Shown piece by piece: positions 1-9,926 of a stretch of DNA of 64,000 nucleotides. The notes beneath the pieces are model-generated. The model searched no databases and was not told where the DNA came from. It saw only the letters and a list, made by a program, of their open reading frames with translations. The stretch is from positions 1-64,000 of the forward strand of contig CAMZZN010000006.1 in NCBI GenBank assembly GCA_947345935.1, given 5' to 3'. Positions within the stretch are counted from its first letter, which is position 1; each line of letters begins with the position of its first letter. The DNA is from an uncultured Ruminococcus sp. (GTDB taxonomy: Bacteria > Bacillota > Clostridia > Oscillospirales > Ruminococcaceae). Both the position numbers and the translations under genes were made by a program.

Positions 1-273
1 GGGAACAGCGTTGATTTCAACAGTATTGTTTCTGCCCTCCACTGCTGTACCTGTAACCTTGACAGCCATACCTACACGAGGCTCTTTAAAATCTGCGCTG
101 CCGCCTTTTTCAATTACTACCTGAATATTTTTAAGCGACGTTCCGTCGTTTAGTTCGGCAAATGCAACGCTTTTAGAATTTCTGGATGTACGCACCCAGC
201 CGCATACTGTAACGGTTTTGCCGATGAATTCCTCTTTTGAGGCAATAATGGATTTAATGTCAGTGTGCTTCAT
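1..273 (-). CDS. asnS: Asparaginyl-tRNA synthetase, N-terminal part (truncated by window edge)
   Basis: Reverse-strand translation MKHTDIKSIIASKEEFIGKTVTVCGWVRTSRNSKSVAFAELNDGTSLKNIQVVIEKG... is the OB-fold anticodon-binding domain of class IIb aaRS; a T-box leader with an AAC specifier lies upstream. Confidence 0.9.
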   Translation of the reverse strand, partial: MKHTDIKSIIASKEEFIGKTVTVCGWVRTSRNSKSVAFAELNDGTSLKNIQVVIEKGGSADFKEPRVGMAVKVTGTAVEGRNNTVEINAVP

Positions 274-329
274 TAATTATCGTTCCTTTCATAAATATCA
301 GGACAGGAAATTAATACTAATATCAGTAT

Positions 330-600
330 AAAAGCGCTCCCATCCTGCTTTCTCACAGGACGGGAGCGCCATTGCTTCCGTGGTACCACCTGAATTACCG
401 CTGTGCGGTCACTCTTGTCTGCTCTAACGTACAGAAAACGTCGCCCCTACTAAGCTTCAGACTGCCGGGTGACGATCATCAGCCTTTGGGTTTGATGCTC
501 AGGAGTGTTATTCATACTGACTCTGGTATACGGCTCACACCTTTTCCGTACTCTCTGCAACCGAATTTCCGTATTACTTCTCTCCGTCATGGCATTTATT
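330..600 (-). promoter_or_regulatory. T-box leader (Asn-specific) controlling asnS
   Basis: Reverse strand contains GCGGTAATTCAGGTGGTACCACGG (T-box motif), a terminator hairpin GCGCTCCCGTCCT...AGGATGGGAGCGC, and Stem I-like ATGACGGAGAGAAGTAATACGG with ATGAATAACACTCC (AAC specifier). Confidence 0.85.
334..369 (-). terminator. T-box-controlled intrinsic terminator
   Basis: gcgctcccatcctgctttctcacaggacgggagcgc inverted repeat followed (minus strand) by a T-rich run. Confidence 0.8.
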
Positions 601-606
601 ATTGAT

Positions 607-635
607 ATTGTATCACTTTTACATCCGAATGTCAA
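607..635 (-). promoter_or_regulatory. Sigma-A-type promoter of asnS T-box transcript
   Basis: TTGACA-17 nt-TACAAT on the reverse strand. Confidence 0.75.
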
Positions 636-660
636 TAGGTAAACGGAAAAATTCAAAAAA

Positions 661-1896
661 TTATATAAACAGCGTACTTATGCCATATTCACGAGCGTAG
701 CTTTCAGCCCTCTTGCGGTTCACCTGTTTAAGAATTCTGATAACCTGCTTTCTTCCCTTTTTGATCTCATCCATGGCAACGTCCTCGTTATCAAACTCGA
801 TTATATGCACGTTGAACAGATTTTCACATCCGCAGAAAGCGTCTTCCTTGATATCCTTGGTATGATAGCTGACTTTAAGGTCGGTAAGATTCTGACAGCC
901 GTAAAAAGCCCAGTTGCTTACAGTCTTAACCGTTGAGGGCACAGCGATCTCCTCCAGCGAACGGCACCAGGAGAAAGCGCTTTCCCCGATAACCGCAACC
1001 GAATTTGAAATGATAACTTTTTTCAGATTATAACACTCGGAAAATGCGGAAAATCCAATGGATTCCACAGAACCAGAAATGACAATCTTCCTCAGCCTGC
1101 GGCAGGAGAAAAAGCTTAGATCGCTGATTTTCTGAAGATATGCCGGTAGCAGAAGCTTTTCAACGCTGCTGCATCTTCCGAAAGCTCCCTTGCCTATAAC
1201 TTTAAGCGACGGCGGGAAGTTGAGTTCTTTAAGACGCTGACATTTCAGGAATGCATTTTCGCCAATGGATTCAAGATTATTTGAAAATACGATTTCTTCC
1301 AAAGCGAAACAGTGACAGAATGCAAACTTTTCTATCTTTTTCACGCTGTCAGAAAGAATTATCTTTTTGAGCGTCTCGTTTCCTCTGAAAGCGTATTTGC
1401 CGATAGTCGTAATCGAATCGGGAATAATAATAGCGCTTGTAGTACCGATATATTTTACAAGGGTTCCGGTTTTCTTATTAATGAACATATTGTTGGCATC
1501 ATCAATAATAACATCCTCGTTCTTAATAAGCTCATTCAGCTCATCTTCACCGACAGACTCAATATTTTCAGTACCTTTAATAGCCTTTCTAACTTTATCC
1601 GGCTTCTTTTCGGGAACTTTCTTTTCCTCGGCTTTGGGAACTTCCGGCTTCTTTTCGGGAACTTTCTTTTCTTCGGCCTTGGGAACTTCCGGCTTCTTTT
1701 CGGGAACTTTCTTTTCCTCTGCCTTAGGAATTTCCGGTTTCTTTTCAGGAACTTTCTTTTCTTCTGCCTTGGGAATTTCCATTATTTCCTTTTTTACAGA
1801 TTCCGGTTTATTTTCCGGCATTCTGACTGTCCTTACCTTTATCACCTTTACTCTTTTCGTTGCATCGTTTCTGACAGATTTTTCAGTAGTTTTCAA
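661..1896 (-). CDS. BspA-like leucine-rich repeat (LRR_5) protein with N-terminal EKKVPEKKPEVPKAE repeats
   Basis: Repeated SIGENAFLKCQRLKELNFPPSLKVIGKGAFGRCSSVEKLLLP units; low-complexity repeat stalk. Confidence 0.8.
   Translation of the reverse strand: MKTTEKSVRNDATKRVKVIKVRTVRMPENKPESVKKEIMEIPKAEEKKVPEKKPEIPKAEEKKVPEKKPEVPKAEEKKVPEKKPEVPKAEEKKVPEKKPDKVRKAIKGTENIESVGEDELNELIKNEDVIIDDANNMFINKKTGTLVKYIGTTSAIIIPDSITTIGKYAFRGNETLKKIILSDSVKKIEKFAFCHCFALEEIVFSNNLESIGENAFLKCQRLKELNFPPSLKVIGKGAFGRCSSVEKLLLPAYLQKISDLSFFSCRRLRKIVISGSVESIGFSAFSECYNLKKVIISNSVAVIGESAFSWCRSLEEIAVPSTVKTVSNWAFYGCQNLTDLKVSYHTKDIKEDAFCGCENLFNVHIIEFDNEDVAMDEIKKGRKQVIRILKQVNRKRAESYAREYGISTLFI
1599..1780 (-). repeat. 45-bp in-frame tandem repeat, about 4 units, encoding (V/I)PKAEEKKVPEKKPE
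   Basis: Direct reading: repeated ggaacttccggcttcttttcgggaactttcttttcctcggctttg. Confidence 0.85.
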
Positions 1897-2190
1897 GTGA
1901 AGATCACTCCATTCACGCTATTTCATATATGCTTTAATTATACCACTTTCACTTATAAAAAGCAATAATCAAATGTAAAGGTTTACTATTCTTGTTAAAA
2001 ATATACATACGCAAGCCCCGATTTTCTTATCAGCAAAAGCTATCACTGCATTCCTTTATCTATATTGCACAAATACGGGATATGCAAATTATCCCCTGCT
2101 AAAATGCAAAATAACTGCAAAATCCATTGACTTAACATAAAATACAGGTTATAATTTTTTTACAAACAGATAATCAGAAAGGATAAGATT

Positions 2191-4593
2191 ATGAAAAAAT
2201 CATATTGGAATTTCACTGCCCTTGCAGCAGCTTTCAGTATTGCCGTCTGTTCATGCAGCAGCGGAGAAAACACAAAACAAGACGGTTCCTCCGGAAAAGG
2301 AAACGGCGCACAGATATCCGGAGAACCTGTGACGGAAGCCCATTCCGTCCAGACTGCCGACGAGATCCTCAGCGATTCGTTTAAAGCATCGCCCATTTCC
2401 ATTCCTGACGGCGTTGACTGGATTTACGGCTTTACCTTTATAAAAGAAACAGAAAAAATCATGGCTGTCGGAAGCAGTTCTGACGGTAAAACAAATATCT
2501 ATAACTTCAACAATGATCTTGCCTCCTGCGAAGTTATTAAACCTGAACTTCCGCCCGAATTTTTAACTGCCGACGACGCTTACGCAAGCTACAATATTTT
2601 TTCCAACGGCGAATTCGGCTCGCTGATAACTCTGATGGACTTCGGCGGAATGAAGCCGCCTGAAGAATACGACGAAAACTTTGACTACGAATCAGCATAT
2701 GCCAATCAGAAAAATTCCTACATTTACTGTAAATACGATCAACAGGGCAAGCTCGTATCAAGCACGGCAGTTACCGGAATTGATATGTATCTGGATGATT
2801 ATGATAATCTGAATATAGCCTCTGTTACAGAATACCAAGAAAAAACTTTGTTCTGTCTCATGGATTCAACAATACTTTTGCTGAACGGCGACGGAAGCCT
2901 TACTGAGTTATATGCTCCGTCAGACGAAGAAAAGGAAAGTATTTACGGTTCCTGTCTTATCTATGATTCCGAAGGAAAGCTTGTACTTATGGTGAGAGGA
3001 GGATTCGGAAGCGATATGACAGAATCCACCACGCTCTGCGATTTCAATGCTGAAAACGGTTCCGTCGGCGACCCTTTCATTACTCTGGACGGAGACGGTG
3101 CGATTACTATCGCCGGAGCAGTCACAACGGGCGGCGGCGATTATCGTCTGTTAATACCTAAGTATGACGCTCTTTTCGGACTTAAAGCGGACGGCTCTCT
3201 TGAAAAAATTCTCGACTGGATGGATTCGGATATGATCGCCTCGTCTGTTTATTACGTCGGTGAGGACAAATACGTATCCTATGGAAATGATAACAACGAA
3301 ACCTTTTTTAATCTTATTACAAGACGCCCGATGAGCGAAGTTGAAAATACACAGGTGATTACTATGGCTTCGATCTACGGCGTTTACGGCGGCGATACAC
3401 ACACCAGCAAATTCAACAGCAGCCAGAACAAGTACAGGATCAAGTTCATTGATTACAGTCAATACAACAACGAAAATGATCACTACGGAAAAGGTGCAAT
3501 GCAACAGCTCCAGCTTGATATAATATCCGGAAAAGCTCCCGATATAATAGTTACCGAGGATTTCAGCACAATTAAATCACTCAGCCAGAAGGGAGCTTTT
3601 GCCGATCTATATGAATTTATGGAAAAGGACGGCGAGGTAAACTGTGATACGCTTATGCCAAACGTTCTTAAAGCCCTTGAATCAAAAGACGGCAGCCTTT
3701 ATACGATATCCCCGAGTTACGGCGTTACTACTCTTGCCGCAAAAACATCTGTCTGCAATAAGGAAAACTGGACTCTGGACGATATGATATCGCTCTACGA
3801 CAATGCTCCCGATACTGCCGACCACCTTTACGACTATGATACCAAGGAAGATAAATTCAAAGAATTGCTCCAGGCATCCTCTGACTTTGTTGACTACGAT
3901 AAATTTACCTGCCGATTTGACAGCGATGATTTTGTAAAGCTGCTCGAATTCTGCAACAGATTTGTAACCGAAATAAAAAGACCTGACAAGGAAACCGAAT
4001 ATGAAGCTTTACAGCAATATTACTACGATCAGTTTATGGCATGGAGTCAGAACAGATCTCTTATAAGAGCAATGTCGCCGTCCGGCTACAGCTACACACG
4101 CTATGTACAGGCACGGGACGAGATAACTATGGTCGGCTATCCCTCCGACAATGGAAAGGGCGGCAAACTTTCTTTCGAAACATATTATGCAATATCCAAT
4201 ACCTGCCCGGATAAAGACGGCGCATGGGAATTCCTGCGCAGTTACTTCAGCAAGGAGTATCAGGAAAGTGACAGCACATACGGAAACCCGGTACTGAAAT
4301 CTGCTTTTGAAAAACAAATGGACAGCACCATGCATCTTACCGACCCTATGGGTAATCCGGTGGAGTCCATAGAAGACGACGGCGCTGAATATTATCCTCT
4401 CACCCAGGAACAGCGTGATATGGTTGCTGATTATATTCTCGGCTGCGATACAATATACGGCGTTATGGACTCCGATATATACGATATATGCATGGAAGAG
4501 GCAGGCTCATACTTTAGCGGTGAATGCTCTGCAAAACAGGCTGCCGATATGATACAGAGCCGTGTCTCGATCCTGCTCAGCGAAAGAAGCTGA
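2191..4593 (+). CDS. Lipoprotein with N-terminal propeller-like region and C-terminal extracellular solute-binding protein domain
   Basis: Lipobox-like AAFSIAVCSCSS; C-terminal GKAPDIIVTEDFSTIKSLSQKGAFADLYEFMEKDG and ...TCPDKDGAWEFLRSYFS typical of ABC sugar-type SBPs. Confidence 0.75.
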   Translation: MKKSYWNFTALAAAFSIAVCSCSSGENTKQDGSSGKGNGAQISGEPVTEAHSVQTADEILSDSFKASPISIPDGVDWIYGFTFIKETEKIMAVGSSSDGKTNIYNFNNDLASCEVIKPELPPEFLTADDAYASYNIFSNGEFGSLITLMDFGGMKPPEEYDENFDYESAYANQKNSYIYCKYDQQGKLVSSTAVTGIDMYLDDYDNLNIASVTEYQEKTLFCLMDSTILLLNGDGSLTELYAPSDEEKESIYGSCLIYDSEGKLVLMVRGGFGSDMTESTTLCDFNAENGSVGDPFITLDGDGAITIAGAVTTGGGDYRLLIPKYDALFGLKADGSLEKILDWMDSDMIASSVYYVGEDKYVSYGNDNNETFFNLITRRPMSEVENTQVITMASIYGVYGGDTHTSKFNSSQNKYRIKFIDYSQYNNENDHYGKGAMQQLQLDIISGKAPDIIVTEDFSTIKSLSQKGAFADLYEFMEKDGEVNCDTLMPNVLKALESKDGSLYTISPSYGVTTLAAKTSVCNKENWTLDDMISLYDNAPDTADHLYDYDTKEDKFKELLQASSDFVDYDKFTCRFDSDDFVKLLEFCNRFVTEIKRPDKETEYEALQQYYYDQFMAWSQNRSLIRAMSPSGYSYTRYVQARDEITMVGYPSDNGKGGKLSFETYYAISNTCPDKDGAWEFLRSYFSKEYQESDSTYGNPVLKSAFEKQMDSTMHLTDPMGNPVESIEDDGAEYYPLTQEQRDMVADYILGCDTIYGVMDSDIYDICMEEAGSYFSGECSAKQAADMIQSRVSILLSERS

Positions 4594-4600
4594 TATATTT

Positions 4601-5374
4601 TCATATGCTTTCCTTGATCCTGGAGATAGCTCCCTTTTCAAGCCGTGATACCTGCGCCTGAGATATCCCGATCTCGTTAGCAACTTCGACCTGCGTCCTG
4701 CCTTTCAGGAACCGCAGATAAAGAATATTTCTTTCCCGGTCTCCAAGATTTCTTATTGCGTCACGAATAGATATTTCATCCATTTTGCTTTCCACATCAT
4801 TCCGGTCACCTATCTGATCCATAATATAAACCGTATCCTCTGAATCTGAATAAACCGGTTCATATAAAGAAACAGGATCGCTTATACTTTCAAGGGCAAT
4901 AACGATATCCGAGCGCTTTTCCCCTGTTTCAGCTGCTATCTCATCTATATTCGGTTCTCTCTGAAGCTTTATCATAAGCCGTTCTTTCGCCTGTATCGCC
5001 TTATACGCAAGGTCACGGAGAGAACGGCTTACTTTTACGTGGCTGTAATCCCTGAGATGCCGCCGGAGTTCGCCGCTTATCATAGGAACGCAGTACGTTG
5101 AAAAACGTACTTCCTTGGTAAGATCAAAATTATTTATCGCCTTGATGAGTCCTACCACGCCTATCTGGAAAAGATCGTCGATATCCTCTCCTCTACCTGC
5201 AAAACGCTGTATCACACTGAGTACAAGACGCAGATTGCCTTTTATAAGCTTGTCTCTTGCTTCTTTGCTGCCGGTAGCCTTTATCTCCTTCAGCAGCTCG
5301 ATTTTTTCGCTTTCCTTAAGAACTTTCAGTTCCGACGTATTTATGCCTGCTATTATAACTTTGTTATATGCCAT
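4601..5374 (-). CDS. sigG: RNA polymerase sporulation-specific sigma factor G
   Basis: NKVIIAGINTSELKVL... NLRLVLSVIQRF..GEDIDDLFQIGVVGLIKAI.NFDL..VRFSTYCVPMISGELRRHLRD...TQVEVANEIGISQAQVSRLEK; matches the B. subtilis SigG pattern. Confidence 0.9.
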   Translation of the reverse strand: MAYNKVIIAGINTSELKVLKESEKIELLKEIKATGSKEARDKLIKGNLRLVLSVIQRFAGRGEDIDDLFQIGVVGLIKAINNFDLTKEVRFSTYCVPMISGELRRHLRDYSHVKVSRSLRDLAYKAIQAKERLMIKLQREPNIDEIAAETGEKRSDIVIALESISDPVSLYEPVYSDSEDTVYIMDQIGDRNDVESKMDEISIRDAIRNLGDRERNILYLRFLKGRTQVEVANEIGISQAQVSRLEKGAISRIKESI

Positions 5375-5522
5375 TGCAATATCTCCTAAATGATGATATT
5401 GCTATTATTGGCATTATTTACGAAAGGTAAACATGGAAAAATACGGACAAAGCAAAAATTCCGGGCAAAATCTGAATTTCAGACTTTATCCGGAATTTAT
5501 TTCCGTCAATTTCATTATACTC

Positions 5523-5710
5523 AGAACTTGTGTTCATAGAAAAGCTGTGCTGATTTTCGATCATAATTTTATCGAGGGCAAGACGAAAAAGTGAAAGCAT
5601 ACTGACGTACCCCAAGGGCGCTTCCTTCGGCCGTATGGTGAGATTTTCAACGCAGTAATAGACAAAATTTGCCGAAAAGATGTGCGGCTTATCCTATGAA
5701 TGTAAGTTCT
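5523..5710. repeat. Small MITE-like element with terminal inverted repeats (family 1, long form)
   Basis: Left AGAACTTGTGTTCATAG, right (RC) AGAACTTACATTCATAG; internal similarity to 28748..28859. Confidence 0.6.
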
Positions 5711-6597
5711 TAATCTATATACTTTCCTGCAAGTACGTCCATGAGATACAGACCATACTGATTTTTCATGAATTCTTTTGAATCTTCAAGTAGCTCCTCT
5801 TTGGAGATCCAGCCGTTAAGATATGCTATTTCTTCAAGACAGGCTATCTTCCTGTGCTGATGATCTTCTATAGTTTTTACAAAGTTGGTAGCTTCGACCA
5901 GACTTTCATGGGTGCCGGTATCAAGCCACGTAAATCCCTGACCAAGAAGTTCTACGTTAAGGCTACCATTTTCAAGATAGATACGATTGAGATCCGTTAT
6001 CTCCAATTCGCCCCTTGCAGAGGGTTTAAGCCCCCGGGCGTATTCAACGACCCGTTCGTCGTAAAAATACAGTCCCGTAACGCAGTAGTTAGACTTTGGA
6101 CGCTCAGGCTTCTCTTCTATTGAAACCGCTTTTCCGTTCTTGTCGAATTCAACGATTCCGAAACGCTCCGGATCATCCACATAATATCCGAAAATAGTAG
6201 CTCCTCCGCCTGTACAGGCATTTTCCGCAGCTTTTCTCAGACGCTTTGTAAGACCGTGCCCGGCAAATATATTATCTCCCAAAACCATTGCGCAAGGTTC
6301 ACTGCCGATAAAATCCGAACCGATAATAAACGCCTGTGCCAATCCGTCAGGAGAAGGCTGAACGGCATACTGCAAATTAATGCCGAACTGCTGTCCGCCG
6401 CCTAAAAGCTCCCTGAATCTCGGAGTATCCTGCGGAGTTGAAATTATGAGTATATCACGTATTCCTGCATTCATCAGTACCGACAGCGGATAATATATCA
6501 TCGGCTTATCATATATCGGCAGAAGCTGCTTGGACGTTACCTTTGTAAGCGGGTACAACCTTGTTCCGCTTCCTCCGGCAAGAACGATGCCTTTCAT
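5710..6597 (-). CDS. rmlA: Glucose-1-phosphate thymidylyltransferase
   Basis: [46 protein letters not shown]. Confidence 0.95.
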   Translation of the reverse strand: MKGIVLAGGSGTRLYPLTKVTSKQLLPIYDKPMIYYPLSVLMNAGIRDILIISTPQDTPRFRELLGGGQQFGINLQYAVQPSPDGLAQAFIIGSDFIGSEPCAMVLGDNIFAGHGLTKRLRKAAENACTGGGATIFGYYVDDPERFGIVEFDKNGKAVSIEEKPERPKSNYCVTGLYFYDERVVEYARGLKPSARGELEITDLNRIYLENGSLNVELLGQGFTWLDTGTHESLVEATNFVKTIEDHQHRKIACLEEIAYLNGWISKEELLEDSKEFMKNQYGLYLMDVLAGKYID

Positions 6598-7178
6598 ATT
6601 TCAATTCCCCTTTCTGCACAATACTCCCTGAAGCTTGCGTTTTCTTTGTCCTTGGCAGAAAGATTAAGTTCCTCGGCGGTCATGCCGTCAGGCAGCATCC
6701 AGTCAACAGCAAGGGTCTCATCATTCCACATCAGACCTCCTTCATCGTCCGGATACCAGAAGTCCGTAACCTTATAGCAGAATTCTGCCGAATCGCTGAG
6801 GACGATAAATCCATGAGCGAAATTTTTAGGAATCAAAAACTGCTTTTTATTCTCCTCAGTCAGAAGAATTCCGTACCACCTTCCAAATGTGGCGCTGTCT
6901 TTCCTGAGATCAACAGCCACGTCATAAACGGCGCCTCTGATTACCCGTACAAGTTTATCCTGGGGATGATTTTTCTGATAATGAAGCCCACGAAGTACTC
7001 CCTTTGAAGAACATGACTGATTATCCTGAACAAAATCAAGATCGATACCGGCTTCCGCCATATCCATTTTATTATACGTCTCCATAAAATAACCACGGTT
7101 ATCACCATGAACCATAGGTTCAATAATACAAAGACCTTCTATTCCTCCGGCATTTTTTTCCACCTTTATCTGTCCCAT
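6594..7178 (-). CDS. rmlC: dTDP-4-dehydrorhamnose 3,5-epimerase
   Basis: [26 protein letters not shown]...[31 protein letters not shown]; start chosen at MGQIKVEK, overlapping the rmlD stop by 1 nt. Confidence 0.93.
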   Translation of the reverse strand: MGQIKVEKNAGGIEGLCIIEPMVHGDNRGYFMETYNKMDMAEAGIDLDFVQDNQSCSSKGVLRGLHYQKNHPQDKLVRVIRGAVYDVAVDLRKDSATFGRWYGILLTEENKKQFLIPKNFAHGFIVLSDSAEFCYKVTDFWYPDDEGGLMWNDETLAVDWMLPDGMTAEELNLSAKDKENASFREYCAERGIEI

Positions 7179-8041
7179 CAATACTCTATCTCCTTTAAAT
7201 ATCGTGCAAGCGCATCCTGCCATACCGGCAGCGGTTCAAATCCGTTTTCAACTAATTTTGATTTATCAAGCCGGCTGTTAAAAGGTCTTGCTGCTTTTGA
7301 AATACCATATTCTTTTGTGGTTACAGGAATAACGCTCACATCACGTCCCGCTTGCCTGAATATCTCACAGGCAAAGTCATACCACGAAATATAGCCGCCC
7401 TCATTTGTCGCATGATAATATCCGTATTTTTCGCTTTCTGCCATATCTGCCAGAAGCCTTGCCAGATCACGGGTGTATGTGGGCGTACCGATCTGATCCG
7501 ACACGACCTTTATCTCACGATATTTTTTACTTAGAGCAAGCATTGTTTTTACAAAATTACTGCCGTTAGCGCCAAATACCCATGCGATCCTGACAATGAA
7601 ATATTTATTCAGAACAGAACTTACCGCCAGTTCGCCGTCCAGCTTTGTACGTCCGTAAACGTTCAGCGGATCATAACTGCGGCAATCAGGCTTCCATGGT
7701 TCTTCTCCCTGTCCTCCGAAAACATAGTCCGTAGAAATGTAGATCATCCTGCAATCCAGTTTCCGGCAGATCTCAGCAATATTACGTGTTCCGTCGACAT
7801 TTACCGCAATCACCTTCGGCTGATTCGCCTCATCCTCGGCGGCGTCAACGGCAGTCCACGCCGCACAATGAATAACCGCATCTGGAGACGCATCACCCAC
7901 GACCTTATTTACAGACGCTGCATCGGTAATATCCATTTCTTCAATATCAACGCCTATTGTCTCATGACCTCTCCTGTTCAGTTCCCTGACAGTATCAAAA
8001 CCCAGCTGCCCCTTAACGCCCGTAACTAAAACTCTCATCAT
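7178..8041 (-). CDS. rmlD: dTDP-4-dehydrorhamnose reductase
   Basis: MRVLVTGVKGQLGFDTVRELNRRGHE...YISTDYVFGG...DPLNVYGRTKLDGE. Confidence 0.95.
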   Translation of the reverse strand: MMRVLVTGVKGQLGFDTVRELNRRGHETIGVDIEEMDITDAASVNKVVGDASPDAVIHCAAWTAVDAAEDEANQPKVIAVNVDGTRNIAEICRKLDCRMIYISTDYVFGGQGEEPWKPDCRSYDPLNVYGRTKLDGELAVSSVLNKYFIVRIAWVFGANGSNFVKTMLALSKKYREIKVVSDQIGTPTYTRDLARLLADMAESEKYGYYHATNEGGYISWYDFACEIFRQAGRDVSVIPVTTKEYGISKAARPFNSRLDKSKLVENGFEPLPVWQDALARYLKEIEY

Positions 8042-9057
8042 CGGCCACCATACATCTTCTCATAGTAGCTCTGATACTCGCCGGAGATGATGTCCTTCCA
8101 CCATTTTTCATTGTCGAGATACCACCTGATCGTTTTTCTGATACCGTCAGAAAACTTTGTTTCCGGCAGCCAGCCGAGTTCACGGTGGATCTTTGCAGGG
8201 TCAATAGCGTATCTCATGTCATGGCCTTTACGGTCGGCAACATAGGTTATAAGGCTTTCGGGTTTGCCGAGTTCCTTGCAGATAAGCTTTACAATATCAA
8301 TATTTGCCATTTCGTTATGTCCGCCGACGTTGTATACCTCTCCTGCACGTCCGTTGTGAATGATAAGGTCTATAGCCTTGCAATGATCCTCGACATAAAG
8401 CCAGTCACGGACATTTTTACCATTGCCGTACACCGGCAGCGGCTTATCCGCAAGAGCGTTTATTATCATGAGCGGAATCAACTTTTCAGGGAAATGATAA
8501 GGACCGTAGTTATTGGAACAGCGGCTGATCGTTACCGGCAGACCGTAAGTCCGGTGATAAGCCAGAACAAGAAGATCCGCACCTGCCTTTGAACTGCTGT
8601 ACGGCGAACTTGTACGAACAGGCGTATCCTCTGTGAAAAAAAGATCGGGACGATCAAGCGGAAGATCGCCGTAAACCTCGTCGGTCGATACCTGATGATA
8701 ACGCTTTACTCCGTACTTTCTGGATGCGTCCATCAGAACTGATGTTCCGATGATATTGGTTCGGAGAAAGACTTCCGGATTATCAATAGAGCGGTCTACG
8801 TGCGATTCTGCCGCAAAATTTACAACGATATCCGGCTTCTCCTCAGAAAAAAGCTTGTCTATGTCGTCCCGGTCGCAGATATCAAGTTTACGGAAACTAA
8901 AGTTTGAATTGTCCATTACGCTTTCAAGTGTTGAAAGATTTCCGGCGTACGTCAGCTTATCCACGCACACGATCCTGTATCCGGGATGAACGCTAAGCAT
9001 ATGAAATATAAAATTTGAACCAATAAATCCGGCTCCACCGGTTACTATAATCGTCAT
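8038..9057 (-). CDS. rmlB: dTDP-glucose 4,6-dehydratase
   Basis: MTIIVTGGAGFIGSNFIFHML...NFAAESHVDRSI...VSTDEVYGDL...NNYGPYHFPEKLIPLMI. Confidence 0.96.
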   Translation of the reverse strand: MTIIVTGGAGFIGSNFIFHMLSVHPGYRIVCVDKLTYAGNLSTLESVMDNSNFSFRKLDICDRDDIDKLFSEEKPDIVVNFAAESHVDRSIDNPEVFLRTNIIGTSVLMDASRKYGVKRYHQVSTDEVYGDLPLDRPDLFFTEDTPVRTSSPYSSSKAGADLLVLAYHRTYGLPVTISRCSNNYGPYHFPEKLIPLMIINALADKPLPVYGNGKNVRDWLYVEDHCKAIDLIIHNGRAGEVYNVGGHNEMANIDIVKLICKELGKPESLITYVADRKGHDMRYAIDPAKIHRELGWLPETKFSDGIRKTIRWYLDNEKWWKDIISGEYQSYYEKMYGGR

Positions 9058-9071
9058 ATGATTTACCTCTG

Positions 9072-9914
9072 TTATTTTACATATTCCAGCAGCCTGTCAA
9101 TACAAAGTTCAAATGCGCTGCCGTACCACATTTCATTTTTTTCAGGGAAAGTTTTTTCAATACAATCAGCGGTATAATTAACTGAAATATCGAGGGCTTG
9201 CTGTAGAGATTTTCCGAGAGCGACAGCCCCGGTAAACACACTTGCGAAAATATCGCCGGTACCGTGACAGCGGCAGTCGATATGCCTGCGCAAAGAATAA
9301 TAAAACTTGACGTTTTCCGAGTCATAGACCGCTGCGCCCTCTCTGCCGTCGCCAAAATCAACACCTGTCAGAACAGGCGTGGGACATCCGAGACCGACCA
9401 GTTTACGCAGCACTTCTTCGACATATTGTCTGTCATAAATTTCCCTGTAAGGAATCCCAAGCAAAAGAGACGCCTCTGTCATGTTCGGCAGGATATAGTC
9501 AGCCTTACCGCAAAGCCCTGCCATTGCGGTAACAAAATCTTCGTCAAATCCGGCGTACAGTCTGCCGAAATCAGCCATGGCAGGGTCTACTGCAATGAAA
9601 TTGTCAGCAGTGCCGAAATCATCAAAGAAATCCGATACCATGCTTATCTGCTCCCTTGAACCGAGATATCCCGTATATATGCCGGAAAATCTAAGATCAA
9701 GCCTTTTCCAGTGTTCTGCGATCTTCGGTATATCTTCCGTCAGGTCACGGAAAGTATACCCGGTAAATCCGCCGGTATGAGTTGAAAGAACAGCCGTTGG
9801 AATAACGGCTGTCTCAATTCCCATGGCGGAAATTATCGGCAAGGCCACAGTGAGCGAACATTTTCCGAAACAGGAAATATCCTGTATCGTTGCAATTTTT
9901 TTCATTTTATACAC
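9072..9914 (-). CDS. Pyridoxamine/pyridoxal kinase (PfkB/ribokinase superfamily)
   Basis: KIATIQDISCFGKCSLTVALPIISAMGIETAVIPTAVLSTHTGGF...; CHGTGDIFASVFTGA. Confidence 0.85.
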   Translation of the reverse strand: MYKMKKIATIQDISCFGKCSLTVALPIISAMGIETAVIPTAVLSTHTGGFTGYTFRDLTEDIPKIAEHWKRLDLRFSGIYTGYLGSREQISMVSDFFDDFGTADNFIAVDPAMADFGRLYAGFDEDFVTAMAGLCGKADYILPNMTEASLLLGIPYREIYDRQYVEEVLRKLVGLGCPTPVLTGVDFGDGREGAAVYDSENVKFYYSLRRHIDCRCHGTGDIFASVFTGAVALGKSLQQALDISVNYTADCIEKTFPEKNEMWYGSAFELCIDRLLEYVK

Positions 9915-9926
9915 ATTCTCTCATGA

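Noticed and set aside
1367-1900. Plus-strand ORFs 1312..1968 and 1367..1900
   Set aside because: Antisense shadows of the LRR protein and its 45-bp repeat; low-complexity FFSGTFFSSALG product with no independent support.
5418-5615. 65-aa minus-strand ORF
   Set aside because: Lies mostly within the TIR element at 5523..5710; likely non-coding.
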